Source of the DNA: Trichomonas vaginalis G3 | Lineage: Eukaryota > Parabasalia > Trichomonadida > Trichomonadidae | NCBI RefSeq assembly: GCF_026262505.1 | Contig: NC_067208.1 | Coordinates: 12,967,962 to 13,031,961, forward strand | Length of the DNA stretch: 64,000 nucleotides | Direction of reading: 5' to 3' | Shown here: positions 1-9,193 of the stretch, one piece after another | Position numbering within the stretch: position 1 is the stretch's first letter | Layout: each line of letters starts with the position of its first letter | Notes under the pieces: generated by a model | Seen by the model: the letters and a program-made list of their open reading frames with translations, nothing else | Told to the model about the DNA's origin: nothing | The model's database searches: none | Translations under genes and position numbers: made by a program

Positions 1-1489
1 TTACGAATATACAACTGCTGTTTCTTATGGAAACGTAGGTGAGTTTGGTGAAGGTTCTTCAACAACAGTAGATATTGCTTGCGACAGGTTTCATATTATT
101 TCTATTGACAACTCATTCTTATACGTGGAACAAGACATTGAAATAAAACCTTCTGCCAAGTTGTCTGACAAGAAAGGTTGCAATGGAATTTTCTATGTCG
201 GATACCAATATGCTCCAGAAGTTTTCATGGGATATAAGATATATTCTAACTCTGACTTAGTTCAAACAGTAACATGGGCAAACTATGAATGGTTCGCTTT
301 GAGAAACTCAGTACAACCACAAGCTAGAGAACAAACAGACCAGTACGCCACCATTGAGAAAATAAGAAGACTTGACCCTAACGTTCCAGGAGTTTATGTT
401 AACCTTTCTGGACAAACTGCAGCAGCAGTAACCAAAGTAAAATTGAAACTTAGAGTTCCTTTGTCATCTTTCCTCATCTTCAGGTTTTTAAGATACTTGC
501 CAAACTGGGCAGGAAAAATTTCTATTGAACTTACTCCAAGCAAAAATAACTTAGTCATTGAACCAACACAAGACCCATTCACTCTTACAGACGTAAAGGG
601 AGCAAATCAAACGTCATTTGCCGAATTTTGCAAAGACAAAGTTGACTTAGACTTTGGTTTCTCAAACTTCAACACTGAAGTAAACTATTATTTCAATGCT
701 GCTGGAACTGCTTGGGACCCAGTTAAGTTCACATGCGAAAAATTTGAATGCAAGAGAATAGAAAGCAGACTTGCAGTCTATATGTTGGACCCAGATATTT
801 CAAATGCTTTAGCTGCCAAATATATTGCAGTTCCACTTATGTTCCCTATACACCAAATATCTGTCAAAGACTTTGCAGGTGAAGTTGGAAACCAAAGTGC
901 TGACCCAGGTGCAAGAACAGATATTGCCTTAACAACTGCAATGAAACATGCAGATACTATGTTTGTTCTTTCAGACGAACTATAAATGACTATTCTTGTT
1001 TCTACAACCCTGGTATTAAATATCATATAAACATAGATGGCAAATATTATCCAAGAGAAGAATATTCTACAGTTGAGGATATGAGGTCATACAACTTGAC
1101 ATTAGATGCTATGAACTTTAACAACAACTTCACAACAACCATTAACCCTGAAATGCAAAGTTCTATTATGCCATATGTGAAAGTATGGACCCATACAGGA
1201 GGTCAAAAACTCAATATACAAATGGAGACCGTTCAAACTTTTGGCTTGGCATTCCATTTGCTGACTCAGAAGACTTTATGGGTGGTATTTCAACTGTTGG
1301 TACAGTTCAAATACAATATACTGGTGACAGAGACGGTCCAGATGAATTGAAAGCAAGAAGTTTACAAAACCAATAGCACTTTTCACGGAAGATGCTCTTT
1401 TGAAGATTCGTTCGATGAAACCTGCTGGGGCTCCTCAGATTGGTATAACGACAGCTTCCATCGAGCAGATTTTGGCAGCAGGTCAGTAA
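1..1489 (+). pseudogene. Major capsid protein-like gene, cut by window edge, broken
   Basis: Probable double-jelly-roll major capsid protein of the Maverick. The first ~120 bp or more are outside the window; a full-span relative begins at 36161 in Mav-2 and covers about 535 codons, a normal Polinton MCP length. Strand-rich segments such as FHIISIDNSFLYVEQD, SRLAVYMLD and AVPLMFPIHQISVKDFAG fit a jelly-roll protein. The position immediately before the minor capsid, helicase and ATPase genes also fits. No residue-level hallmark proves the assignment; it rests on size, position and fold-like pattern. The relic has a few breaks. Its 3' end overlaps the minus-strand gene at 1383-1802. Confidence 0.55.
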
Positions 1490-1802
1490 GTTGTTCTTGA
1501 ACTGACTTCTCTCCGTCAAATATTGACAGTACGCCAGTTTTGACATAATATTGTATTATAAACTTTCCTTTAGTAATATCGGTCAGTTTTGAAGTTATAT
1601 TTTTGTCAACGTCAAGAACTTTCACCATCTCGGTTATACCAACTTTCTTTGCTTTATGAAAATATTTTGGTTCAGCAAAGACTGCTATTCTATAACATTT
1701 TCCATTGTTTGTGTAAAGAACTACTCTGTCAATGAACTTGTATTGTTTGTGTGTGTAAACTTTGTTCTGCTTCAATTCGAAGAGATACTCAAATACGTCC
1801 AT
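1383..1802 (-). CDS. Small hypothetical Maverick protein (139 aa)
   Basis: Open frame on the minus strand starting MDVFEYLFELKQ, with a second copy in Mav-2 at 37638-38081. I do not recognise a domain. The N-terminal 90 residues are Lys-rich with alternating beta-like segments (RVVLYTNNGKCYRIAVF). The 3' third overlaps the tail of the capsid gene on the other strand, so the true C-terminus is uncertain. It starts only 18 bp from the divergent gene at 1821, across a TTTTTATTCT promoter motif. Units A and B have a minus-strand gene at the corresponding place (47501-47887, 57521-57922), also divergent to the CCG-motif gene, but I see no convincing sequence similarity. Confidence 0.6.
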   Translation of the reverse strand: MDVFEYLFELKQNKVYTHKQYKFIDRVVLYTNNGKCYRIAVFAEPKYFHKAKKVGITEMVKVLDVDKNITSKLTDITKGKFIIQYYVKTGVLSIFDGEKSVQEQLTDLLPKSARWKLSLYQSEEPQQVSSNESSKEHLP

Positions 1803-1820
1803 CTTTTTATTCTAAGTAAA
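1803..1820. promoter_or_regulatory. Bidirectional promoter with TTTTTATTCT motif
   Basis: Only 18 bp separate the start codons of the minus gene (1802) and the plus gene (1821). The spacer holds TTTTTATTCTAAGTAAA, and the same string lies between the Mav-2 paralogues at 38082-38098. Similar motifs occur at 19844, 47888, 49499, 57923 and 59526. Promoter function is inferred from conservation and position. Confidence 0.5.
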
Positions 1821-2401
1821 ATGTCATTTCCGAAAAATAGAAGCGTAAGTGTTTCAAAAGGTTTAATGGCGGTGGCAGATGTGAAGTTAAATTCACCAAC
1901 TCAAACAAACAGTCAAAGTGTTGTTGTCAATGTCAAAGACAGAGATGTTGAAGTGGGGAAACCATACGAAGACGAAGATGGTATAACAATAGTTCCTGTA
2001 AAAGAACAACCAACATACCTGAAGTTAGCAGAGACTTAAGTTCTGTTGCAGATATTCGAAACGACTACCAACAACTTAAAGACAAACTTAAAACTCAGGA
2101 GAAGATTTGTCAAGCTTTAGGTCTAATGTTAAACTTGGTCGAACACAACCCTGTAAAAGTGAACTCATATGTCATTGCACCTCATGAAATTTTGAAAGAA
2201 CTATTGAAACTTTTGACAGAGGCAGACGATATAAACATCAAAGAAATAGAACCCGACATTGCTTGCTGTGGTGTTTCATACAATGTCATTGACAAGATAT
2301 ACGTTATGAAAGGAGGTGAAACGTTGAACTTAAAATATAGTTTCCCAGACGTCATAAAAATATTTGACGACCACAACATTTCATTAAAGTTTGTTTGCTA
2401 A
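1821..2401 (+). pseudogene. CCG-motif Maverick protein, broken
   Basis: Relic of a conserved Maverick protein of unknown function, start MSFPKNRSVSVSKG. Its C-terminal region (EIEPDIACCGVSYNVIDKIYV) aligns with EIECCGQTPLFMKIGNIRI in the intact relative at 47913-48527, including the Cys-Cys-Gly motif and the following beta-like strand pattern. A second relative is at 38099-38682. The N-terminus is low complexity (Ser, Thr, Gln, Val) and probably disordered; the C-terminal half looks globular. It lies between the capsid and minor capsid genes, which suggests a virion or assembly role, but that is inference. About one or two breaks. Confidence 0.6.
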
Positions 2402-2407
2402 GTAAAA

Positions 2408-2638
2408 ATGTCAAAACTTCTTGAAAGATGTTTGAAGAAAAACAATATAGACTTTATTTCATGTAAAGGACTTTACACACTTTTGAACGATATGAAAGAC
2501 CCTGTTTTGTTTGTTCGTGTAGACAAAGGAAAGTTCTATGTCTTTACAAAATATTTGAACTTCTTAGACAGAGAACTTCAAGAAACGCCATGTGAAAGTT
2601 TAGATGAAGTTCTTCTCCACTTTCAGAAAAACTTTTAA
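2408..2638 (+). CDS. Small hypothetical protein (76 aa)
   Basis: Short open frame starting MSKLLERCLKKNNIDF, seven bases after the preceding gene and ten before the next. The C-terminus CESLDEVLLHFQKNF resembles EFDTVEEVLDRYYKLL of the 79-aa gene at 48524-48763, and the mid-part (VLFVRVDKGKFYVFTKY) has a similar beta-hairpin pattern, so the two are probably diverged orthologues. Mav-2 has no equivalent between its CCG gene and its minor capsid gene. Function unknown. Confidence 0.55.
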   Translation: MSKLLERCLKKNNIDFISCKGLYTLLNDMKDPVLFVRVDKGKFYVFTKYLNFLDRELQETPCESLDEVLLHFQKNF

Positions 2639-2648
2639 ATATATGTAA

Positions 2649-3454
2649 ATGGCAGAAGACATAGTGGTTTATACTATTACGACTAAAAACCCTGAGTCAT
2701 ATAATTCTATAACAACAAACTTACAAAGTCCTCAAGGACGATATTGTAAACTGACCTTAAACACGATGACGACTAAAGCCTGTTTTGCTCTTTTGACACC
2801 AGAAGATTTTATTGTTGTGAATGGTAAAAAATACTCCTTTGAAGATACTTACTCAGATATACCACCAACAGGTTTTGTTGACTTATTTAATACTTTAAGG
2901 ACGGATGTAACATGTGCTGCAACTAGAGCAGGTTTCATTATGTTTGGATGTCCGACTGAGTTTAGTATAAACGATATGAGCTATAATACAAAACTTATAT
3001 CTGGTTTTTACTACCAACAGTTTCCTATAACAGGAAAAGGTGTCATACAAGGAATGTCTGTTCCATTGACTTTAAGTACACCTATTTTATATATTGTTTC
3101 AAACTTAGGTTCAAAGTGCTATTCGAATGTCGACAGAAATACTATGACCAAAAGATACTCATGCGTATAAACAACACTTTCTCTGCTGGTTTGCCTATTG
3201 TTCATTCGAATGCAGAATTTTCAGCTTTAGTAAACTCAAACACTTTAGCAAACATAAACTTAACCTTAGTTGACGCAAACTTTGTTCCTGTAAAACTTTT
3301 ATGTCCTATGTATTTGTCAATGACGGCAGAAAGTTTCGAATTGGAAGATGCAACTGGTGAAAGTATTGTACTACAAGAACAACTTCAACAACAAATAGCT
3401 CAAGAACAACAAATGCAACAAATGGAACAAATGCAACAACAAAGTCAAGAATAA
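2649..3454 (+). pseudogene. Minor capsid (penton-type) protein, broken
   Basis: Probable single-jelly-roll minor capsid protein. The pattern near the C-terminus (LANINLTLVDANFVPVKLL, then PMYLSMTAES) matches the strand layout of Polinton penton proteins. The segment VPLTLSTPILYIVSNL aligns with VPYVCYGNCLYIESKI of the unit A/B genes at 48788 and 58819. A Gln-rich tail follows (repeats of QQ, QM). It lies just after the CCG-motif and 76-aa genes and just before the helicase-like gene. Mav-2 carries a paralogue at 38687-39362. The relic has about one break. Assignment is by pattern and gene order, not by a diagnostic motif. Confidence 0.5.
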
Positions 3455-3482
3455 AAAAATATTTTTTTTTATTTTTATAAAA

Positions 3483-4714
3483 ATGTACAGAATAGATGTT
3501 TCAGATTTTTATGACTTCCAAGCGTTCAGAAATATGTGTCCATTTAGAGACTATAACAAAGCAGTCGAGAATTTGAAACGTTTAGTCATTTATGTTGACT
3601 CTGCCCAGAATGTTATGTCATGAAAGAATGGGATGTAGTCTTTAACAAACCTAAAGCGACAATAGTTTCAGAACAAGAATGTAAACAGAAACTTAAGAAA
3701 ATAAAAGTCGTACAAGTTGGTATGAAGATGTTAGATGCTTGGGATATCTTATTGTCAAAGTTAGAAGATTTTTCAGTTCGTGTATAAAGTTCTATACACC
3801 TTCTCCAAACTTCTATTCTATCTTCACTGGATATAAATACGAACAAGTAGAATGGAAAGAAAATGTTATAGAAGCTTGGTTAGACCATGTCAAAGAAATT
3901 ATATGCAATGGAAACGAAAGAGTCTATGAGTATATCTTATGTTGTTTGCAAACATCTTACAACATCCAAGTGCTAAAAATGAAACTGCTCTCATTATAAT
4001 TGGAAAACAAGAACAGGTAAGAACACTTTCTTTACAGATATCTTATGCAAACTGTTAGAGGGCTATTCGAACCCGAATATGACAAACTTAGAAAACATCT
4101 GCGGTAAATTTAACTCTTCAATAGAGAATATGAAACTTATAGTATGTAACGAACTTCAAAGTATAGATACAACAAAAGTTTTGAACTCAGATGCTTTGAA
4201 GAGTCTTATAACAGACAAAGTTGGAGTTGTTGAAAGAAAATATAAAGACCAAAGAGTTTGTGAAAATGTTGCAAACTTCGTCATGGTTTCAAACAATGCC
4301 GTTCCGATGAAGTTAGAAAGTTCTGACAGAAGATATGTAGTTGTCAGAACGTCAGAAGCTCATATGCAAGATACAGAATATTTTGACGACTTAGCAGAAA
4401 CTTTGACATCTGACTTTTACAACCACTTGTTCTCATATTTCATGACATTAGATATTTCAAAGTTCAATCCAAGACAAATTCCACATACCGAAGAGAGACA
4501 AACATTGTTAGAAGCAAACAAGAGTGTATATGAACTGTTCATAGATGAAACCGACTTTGAGTGTTTAGATGAAAGGTCATTGTACGATTCGTATAAACAA
4601 TATTGCCAAGAGTATGGTTATATGACAGCGTCTAAACGAACATTCTTGGCAAATGTCAAAAGTCTTTTAGACGTACAGAATGGTGTATATACAAAGAAAA
4701 ATTTTTCTGAGTAA
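3483..4714 (+). pseudogene. SF3 (D5-like) helicase relic
   Basis: The C-terminal part reads like the end of a superfamily 3 helicase of the viral D5 type. NFVMVSNNAVPMKL and SSDRRYVVVRTSE correspond to the sensor/arginine-finger region, followed by YFDDLAETL and a helical C-terminal domain ending in a winged-helix-like segment (LYDSYKQYCQEYGYMTASKRTFLANVK). The upstream part holds GK-rich sequence compatible with a Walker A loop. SF3 helicases are typical of virophages, giant viruses and some Polinton-like viruses. Here the gene sits between the minor capsid and ATPase genes. Several breaks. The same gene start is detectable in the inverted Mav-2 fragment at 39388-39690. Confidence 0.65.
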
Positions 4715-4751
4715 ATTTTAAAAAAAATATTTTTTTTATCCGATAGAAAAG

Positions 4752-5170
4752 ATGACGAAATTCATCTCAGTAAACAAGTACATGTCAGGACTTAAAGAAG
4801 AACTAGACCATTCACATATTTGAATGTTTACTTCTACCATTTTGAAAAGTCTTCATTTGACAAAGTTTGGAACATCGAACCAGTTAAGTTTGCTATTGTG
4901 ACTAAAAATGGTGCGAAATTTGAAGACTTAGACATAGAAGGTTTGTTAGCAGTCAAAGAAAGTTTTGACAGAAGGTTCTCAAACCTTAAAGAAGGCAAAG
5001 CATACAAACTTGTTATACCTTATGAACCAAGAAAGCAGACGACTATGAATATTATGAGTCTAAGATAGTTGAAGTTCAAGGTAAATTGGGTAAAAAGATT
5101 TTAGAGTCTAAGCCGGTTGTTTGCTCCTAAAGAGGAAGAGAACATTGACATTGACCCAGAAATGTTCTAA
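4752..5170 (+). pseudogene. Hypothetical Maverick gene, broken
   Basis: Starts at an ATG (MTKFISVNKYMSGLKEEL) after a T-rich leader containing TATTTTTTTTATCC, and ends in an acidic tail (EENIDIDPEMF). The middle (VWNIEPVKFAIVTKNGAKFEDLDIEGLLAVKESFD) looks globular. No family recognised. A few breaks. It is tail-to-tail with the minus-strand relic at 5186-5640. Confidence 0.4.
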
Positions 5171-5185
5171 AAATAAATTTTATTT

Positions 5186-5640
5186 TTACATGTCAAATTT
5201 CTTCTCTGGAACTGGTTCAGGTTCTTTCTTCTCTTCTTCTACTTTCTTTTCTTTTTTCCTCTTTCTTTTTCTGGTGGAGTTATGTCAAACTTCTCAGAAC
5301 CATATTTTTGTAAAAGTGCTTTGTCATTTAATAGCTTCTATTCTGTTTTCTATTTCATTTCAAGAACAGCGCATGTGTCTTCTTTGCATTCTAAGAAGTT
5401 TTGTTGGACTTCATCTCTCCAAGAGGCGTCTCTTGTCAAAAGTCTGTCATTGACAAATTTTAAGACTTCTCTGCTTAATGTTTTATGGTTCTTGTCATAT
5501 TCCAGAAACAACTTTAGAACAAATTCACCTTTCTTGTTTACACTATGTAAGATTTTATGGTCGACAGATGTTTGCTGTCGAAAAGCTTGTCTCGAATATA
5601 GATAGCGAAATCGCAGACATTTCCTAAAAGATAAAAATTT
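5186..5640 (-). pseudogene. Hypothetical minus-strand gene relic with Lys/Glu-rich tail
   Basis: No long open frame survives, but the minus strand shows coding-like composition. It starts near 5640 after an AT-rich leader and ends with a Lys/Glu/Pro-rich tail whose last residues read PEPVPEKKFDM before a stop. Such charged tails are common in the neighbouring genes (compare 15558-16142). Several breaks. Function unknown; the call rests on composition and on the gap it would otherwise leave. Confidence 0.3.
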
Positions 5641-5725
5641 TTAATTTTTCTAAAATAGTGTTAGAAAAAAAGTTTGCTAACATTGACAAAAAATTTGAGA
5701 ATGTTTTAAATAAGAACAAAGGAAG

Positions 5726-6532
5726 TTGGAAAATGCTCAGATAAAACCCATACATGACAAGTTCCTATTTGCTCAGAATGGTATAACAGGTCTAATCGCA
5801 CCACCTGGGTCGGGTAAGACTTTCACTTATCTTAAAATGGCTGCACAACAACAAGAACTAGATGAGAAGAACCCATTCTATGAGTTAGTAGTCATTTGTA
5901 GTACTTCTGGTCAATTTGACCAAACCGTCAATTCGTTCAAAGATATTATAAAAAAGTCTAAGTTAGTATGTATAAAAGACTCTGAGTTGTTAGATTGGAT
6001 AAAGAAGTACCAAAGAAGAGTTTTGAAGTACAATGCTATAAATGAGTATATAAATTCTAAGTTTAAAGACCCAAATGAGGAAATGCAGAGAATATTAGAG
6101 AAGAAACACTTCAGAAACAAACAGAAAGAGATAGAATACATTTCGAAGAAATTGCAATCTTACGATTGGAAGACTTACCCTCACAGATGTCTTCTTATCT
6201 TAGATGACTTTGCTTCTCATCCTTTGTTAAAGAACAGAGAACAAGACATGTGTCGAATTCTTAAGAAGCTCAGACACTTTAACATCTCTGTTGTCATTTG
6301 TGTACAGACAGCAAAGAGTTTAAGTAAGGATGTAAAGAGAATACTTACTGATATCATACTTTTCCCCGGATTGTCCGAAGACGATTTCATGGAACTTATG
6401 AAAGAGTCCATGGCAGGTAAGTTTGACAGACATGAACTATGGGAGAAGTACAAAGTCATACAAGACCCTCATACTTCTTTCAGAATTCACATCTACGCAA
6501 ACAAAGTTCAAATTGTAAAAAGTCAAGCGTAA
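5726..6532 (+). CDS. A32-like genome packaging ATPase
   Basis: FtsK/HerA-type packaging ATPase, which would pump element DNA into a capsid. Numbered from 5726, the Walker A loop APPGSGKT is at about residues 25-32 and the Walker B strand LLILDDF at about 156-162. Further helicase-like segments follow (ISVVICVQTAKSL, TDIILFPGLSEDDF). Length (about 268 aa) is normal for Polinton ATPases. The exact start is uncertain. It is related to the 295-aa ATPase at 56637-57524, sharing the motif order and the segment between the Walkers (EEMQRILEKKH versus EEMERIIDKHH). It ends at a convergent intergenic stretch filled with a palindromic minisatellite. Confidence 0.85.
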   Translation: MENAQIKPIHDKFLFAQNGITGLIAPPGSGKTFTYLKMAAQQQELDEKNPFYELVVICSTSGQFDQTVNSFKDIIKKSKLVCIKDSELLDWIKKYQRRVLKYNAINEYINSKFKDPNEEMQRILEKKHFRNKQKEIEYISKKLQSYDWKTYPHRCLLILDDFASHPLLKNREQDMCRILKKLRHFNISVVICVQTAKSLSKDVKRILTDIILFPGLSEDDFMELMKESMAGKFDRHELWEKYKVIQDPHTSFRIHIYANKVQIVKSQA

Positions 6533-6634
6533 AAATGTAAGTGTTTGAGTCTTAGTCTGTTGTGGTGCTGGGGCTGTCGGTTCTTCTGGCTTTGGAATGG
6601 ACTCGGTTGGTGGTACGTCGGACATTCGTTTGTG

Positions 6635-6950
6635 TCCTGTCGGAAGGAAGAACTTTTCCTGTTGGAAGGAAGAACTCTTCCTGTCGGAAAGAAAAATTTT
6701 TCCTGTCGGAAGGAAAAACTTTTCCTGTCGGAAGGAAAAACTTTTTCTGAAGGTCGGCCAAAAAGTTCTCAATTTTCGAAAATTTGAATGGTTTACGGAC
6801 GGACAACAGGAAAAATTTTTCCTGTCGGAAGGAAAATTTTTTCCAGTTGGAAGGAAAATTTTTTCCTGTTGGAAGGAAAATTTTTTCCTGTTGGAAGGAA
6901 AAACTTTTCCTGTTGGAAGGAAATTTTTTTCCTGTTGGAAGGAAGGACTC
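6635..6950. repeat. Palindromic 22-23-bp minisatellite
   Basis: About twelve units of the form TTTTCCTGTYGGAAGGAAAA, in two blocks (about 6635-6755 and 6808-6945) separated by unrelated sequence containing TTTTCGAAAATTT. Each unit is a short inverted repeat (TTTTCC...GGAAAA). The array fills the convergent interval between the ATPase and KilA-N gene ends (6533-7040). Long frames on both strands here are only translations of the repeat. Confidence 0.85.
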
Positions 6951-7040
6951 GGAATGCCAGAAGGACTCGGACAAGACAATTTACCATCTAGAGCTACCTG
7001 AGCCATCTTTGGTGTCAAGCTTGAAAAATAAATGGTTCAT

Positions 7041-7820
7041 TTACTCTTCCTCTTTGAAGTTATCGAAATACTCTGTTATCTTTTCCTTCAGTAGCGGTAA
7101 ATCTTCTTTGAATGTAAGTATTGTACAACCTTTCATATCATAGTGTGTTTGAGGTAACGTATCTTGAACTATCTGTTTAACATCTTCATTCGGTGTCATT
7201 GAAATCGGTAAGTTTTCGCGATAGAACCAATTTCTGTCAGATTTGTAAATCTTAGCAAGGTCGTAAAAGCTTTTGTTGTTTCTTCTGACTAAATGCAACA
7301 TAACCATATCTCTGTCTTCTTCATTTTCCATCTCTTCAGTGTAAATCATATACTTATAGTTCTTTTCCTTTCCTTTTGGTACCGAACGTGGTATTCTTTT
7401 CTGTATGTTTTTGTCTTCTTTCATCATATCTTCTCTCTGCTTTGTACAAAGTTCGTCAAGTAGCATAAGTATGTAGATTGCATAACGAGGTGAAGCCCAC
7501 ATTGCTATTGAACTAGCTAGGAACTTATGAACATATATACCTTTTAGATATGATGGTAAGTTTTGTCTGTCTTGGTACATCTTTTTAAGTTCTACATGTT
7601 CAAACTCACTGAGGAGTTCATGAGTGCTATTTAATTCAAACCAGTCTTGTGGTTTCTTAGTATCTGGAGCAAAACATTCTGTCAAAATACTTTGCATTTG
7701 GTACATGTCATCTTTGACCGAACGAATGAGACGGAGTTGTTTGTTAAACTGTATGTACTCGTATTCTTCATCTATGGCTTCATGAACGATAGCAGTTGTT
7801 GTGTTCTCTGATGTTGACAT
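7041..7820 (-). CDS. KilA-N domain protein (259 aa)
   Basis: DNA-binding KilA-N protein of the type found in phages, giant viruses and Mavericks. Start chosen at MSTSENTTTA (7820), because the frame upstream runs into the AT-rich leader shared by the neighbouring KilA-N genes. KilA-N signature at residues about 55-125: W60, then KGIYVHKFLASSIAMWASP, as in the family consensus of a Gly-Tyr-Val segment followed by a helix with WASP. The C-terminal half is basic and then globular (NYKYMIYTEEME, NWFYRENLP), probably a second viral domain that I cannot name. It is first of a run of minus-strand KilA-N/gene X genes (7041-11573) that probably form a regulatory cluster. Confidence 0.8.
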   Translation of the reverse strand: MSTSENTTTAIVHEAIDEEYEYIQFNKQLRLIRSVKDDMYQMQSILTECFAPDTKKPQDWFELNSTHELLSEFEHVELKKMYQDRQNLPSYLKGIYVHKFLASSIAMWASPRYAIYILMLLDELCTKQREDMMKEDKNIQKRIPRSVPKGKEKNYKYMIYTEEMENEEDRDMVMLHLVRRNNKSFYDLAKIYKSDRNWFYRENLPISMTPNEDVKQIVQDTLPQTHYDMKGCTILTFKEDLPLLKEKITEYFDNFKEEE

Positions 7821-7908
7821 TTCTGTTCTTACATACAAAATAAAAAAATAAAATAAAATAAAATTAGCGTTATTTTCTATCTTGTATAAAAGACCAAAAA
7901 TAAACGCT
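7821..7908 (-). promoter_or_regulatory. Conserved KilA-N leader
   Basis: On the minus strand: TATAAAAGAT, an AACGCTAAT element, a T/A-rich run and TTTTGTATGTAAGAACAGAA directly before the ATG. The same layout precedes the genes starting at 8520, 10108, 11573, 43815, 53833 and 63896, so it is a shared 5' regulatory leader rather than chance AT-richness. Confidence 0.55.
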
Positions 7909-8520
7909 TTACATGTATTTTTCAGCAACTTCGTCAAATACTTTTATAGCTTTCTCTATCTCATCTACTTCGAAAGTTTCTTTACCTTTCGTGGGAGCAC
8001 CATACCTTTTCTCAAAAACTTCAAGTAGTTCTGTTTCAGCAGCTCTCATATCGTTAACAAACACAACCTTAACTCTATTGACTGTACTGTCATATCTACT
8101 ACTTATATTAAATGTTCTTCCTATCTTATATCTCTTTGTATTGAAGTCCTTCGGTTTCTGAACGATGTAAAGTAAGCCTTCACTGCAACGTTCAGTATCG
8201 AATGAACCATATGTTATGAAATTATATCCAACAACTGGGTCAATCCAGAACAAAACTAGTGGTATAAGACTTTTGTCTATAAGATATGCTGTAGTTCCAT
8301 AGAATCTTACCGATATCATAAGCTCAGGATTTCTTGTCAAAATTTTCTGAGTAGAAGCAATTCTAACCCAGTCGTGTGCTTTCTTTCCAGATGGAGATAT
8401 AATGTCTGACAAAGAATATTTGTTGTATTTCTTTGAGTATCTTACGTTTAAATCACCTATTCTAACTATTTTGGTCTCATTGTCTATCTTTTTAACTGTT
8501 TCAAACTCAGTGCTTGTCAT
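7909..8520 (-). CDS. KilA-N-like / T5orf172 (GIY-YIG-like) protein
   Basis: A 203-aa two-part protein. Residues about 20-100 are a diverged KilA-N-like region (KKAHDWVRIASTQKIL, then a hydrophobic helix and WIDP). Residues about 114-195 match the T5orf172/GIY-YIG-like domain: LLYIVQ at 116-121, YKIGRT at 131-136, R142, a conserved AETELL at 160-165 and GKETFEV at 179-185. Such N-terminal DNA-binding plus GIY-YIG-like fusions are common in phages and large DNA viruses. The role is probably DNA binding or nicking, but this is family inference. Intact frame with the conserved leader upstream. Confidence 0.75.
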   Translation of the reverse strand: MTSTEFETVKKIDNETKIVRIGDLNVRYSKKYNKYSLSDIISPSGKKAHDWVRIASTQKILTRNPELMISVRFYGTTAYLIDKSLIPLVLFWIDPVVGYNFITYGSFDTERCSEGLLYIVQKPKDFNTKRYKIGRTFNISSRYDSTVNRVKVVFVNDMRAAETELLEVFEKRYGAPTKGKETFEVDEIEKAIKVFDEVAEKYM

Positions 8521-9193
8521 TTCCTGTTCTTACATACAAAATAAAAAAAAATATTTTAAAAAAACTAGCGTTAATTTTATTTTTTCTATCTTGTATAAAA
8601 GATATGATTTCATAGAGTTTTTTTACGATTTTCATGAGTTTTAGGCAACCCCTGTAAAAGTCGGGGTAGCATTTTTTCACGATTTTCATAGAGTTTTTTT
8701 ACGATTTTCGAATGGAATCTCTACCCTCGGTTTTCCTCGGGTAGCAAACATATGAGGAAATTCATGAAATTTGGTCATTTTACTCAGCAAAAATATATTT
8801 TAGGTGGAACCAGGTCCCTCGGTCCCTCGGTCCCTCGGTCAAATGAACTTCTCTGAAAAAGTGTGACAACATGACATTTTGACAACAACACAGGAAATAT
8901 ACTTCATCGTAAATGTTTTGTCATGAATTTCTTCGTCAATGAGCGTAAATCAGACAAAAATATATTTTAGGTGAAGTGGTGAGATCTCACCTCTTTTTTC
9001 ACCTCTTTTCTCACCTCTTGAATTTTGTATAAAAGATATGATTTCAGGGATTTTTTTTACGAAGTGTCAAAGTTCTCTTCGTCAAAAAAATACAGTTATA
9101 TCATGAAATTTGGTCATTTTACTCAGCAAAAATATATTTTAGGTGAAGAGGTGAGATCTCACCTCTTTTCTCACCTCTTTTCTCACCTCTTTT
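8521..9193 (-). promoter_or_regulatory. Composite upstream region with operator-like palindromes
   Basis: Gene-free 670 bp. Nearest the gene lies the KilA-N leader. Further out are two copies of a block reading AAAATATATTTTAGGTGAAG followed by GGTGAGATCTCACC and runs of TCACCTC (about 8956-9020 and 9127-9190). Between them lie TATAAAAGATATGATTTCA copies and one arm of a long inverted repeat (8787-8937) with three tandem GGTCCCTC units. Short hairpins also occur (ACCCCTGTAAAAGTCGGGGT near 8647). Confidence 0.6.
8787..8937. repeat. Inverted repeat flanking gene X, left arm
   Basis: About 150 bp that match the reverse complement of 10418-10568 with few differences. Both arms carry AATATATTTTAGGTGGAACC, the triple GGTCCCTC unit, GTGACAACATGACATTTTGA and TTTTGTCATGAA in the same order. 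The two arms bracket gene X and its upstream region, making a 1.8-kb inverted-repeat-bounded segment. Confidence 0.8.

Noticed and set aside
6437-7143. Open frames of up to 193 codons on both strands
   Set aside because: They translate the palindromic minisatellite (FFLPTGK / FPVGRK words) and overlap the ends of real genes.
7821-7860. GTATGT in the KilA-N leaders as a possible intron 5' splice site
   Set aside because: GTATGT fits the Trichomonas 5' splice consensus, but no ACTAACACACAG-type 3' signal follows and the ATG comes within about 16 bases.
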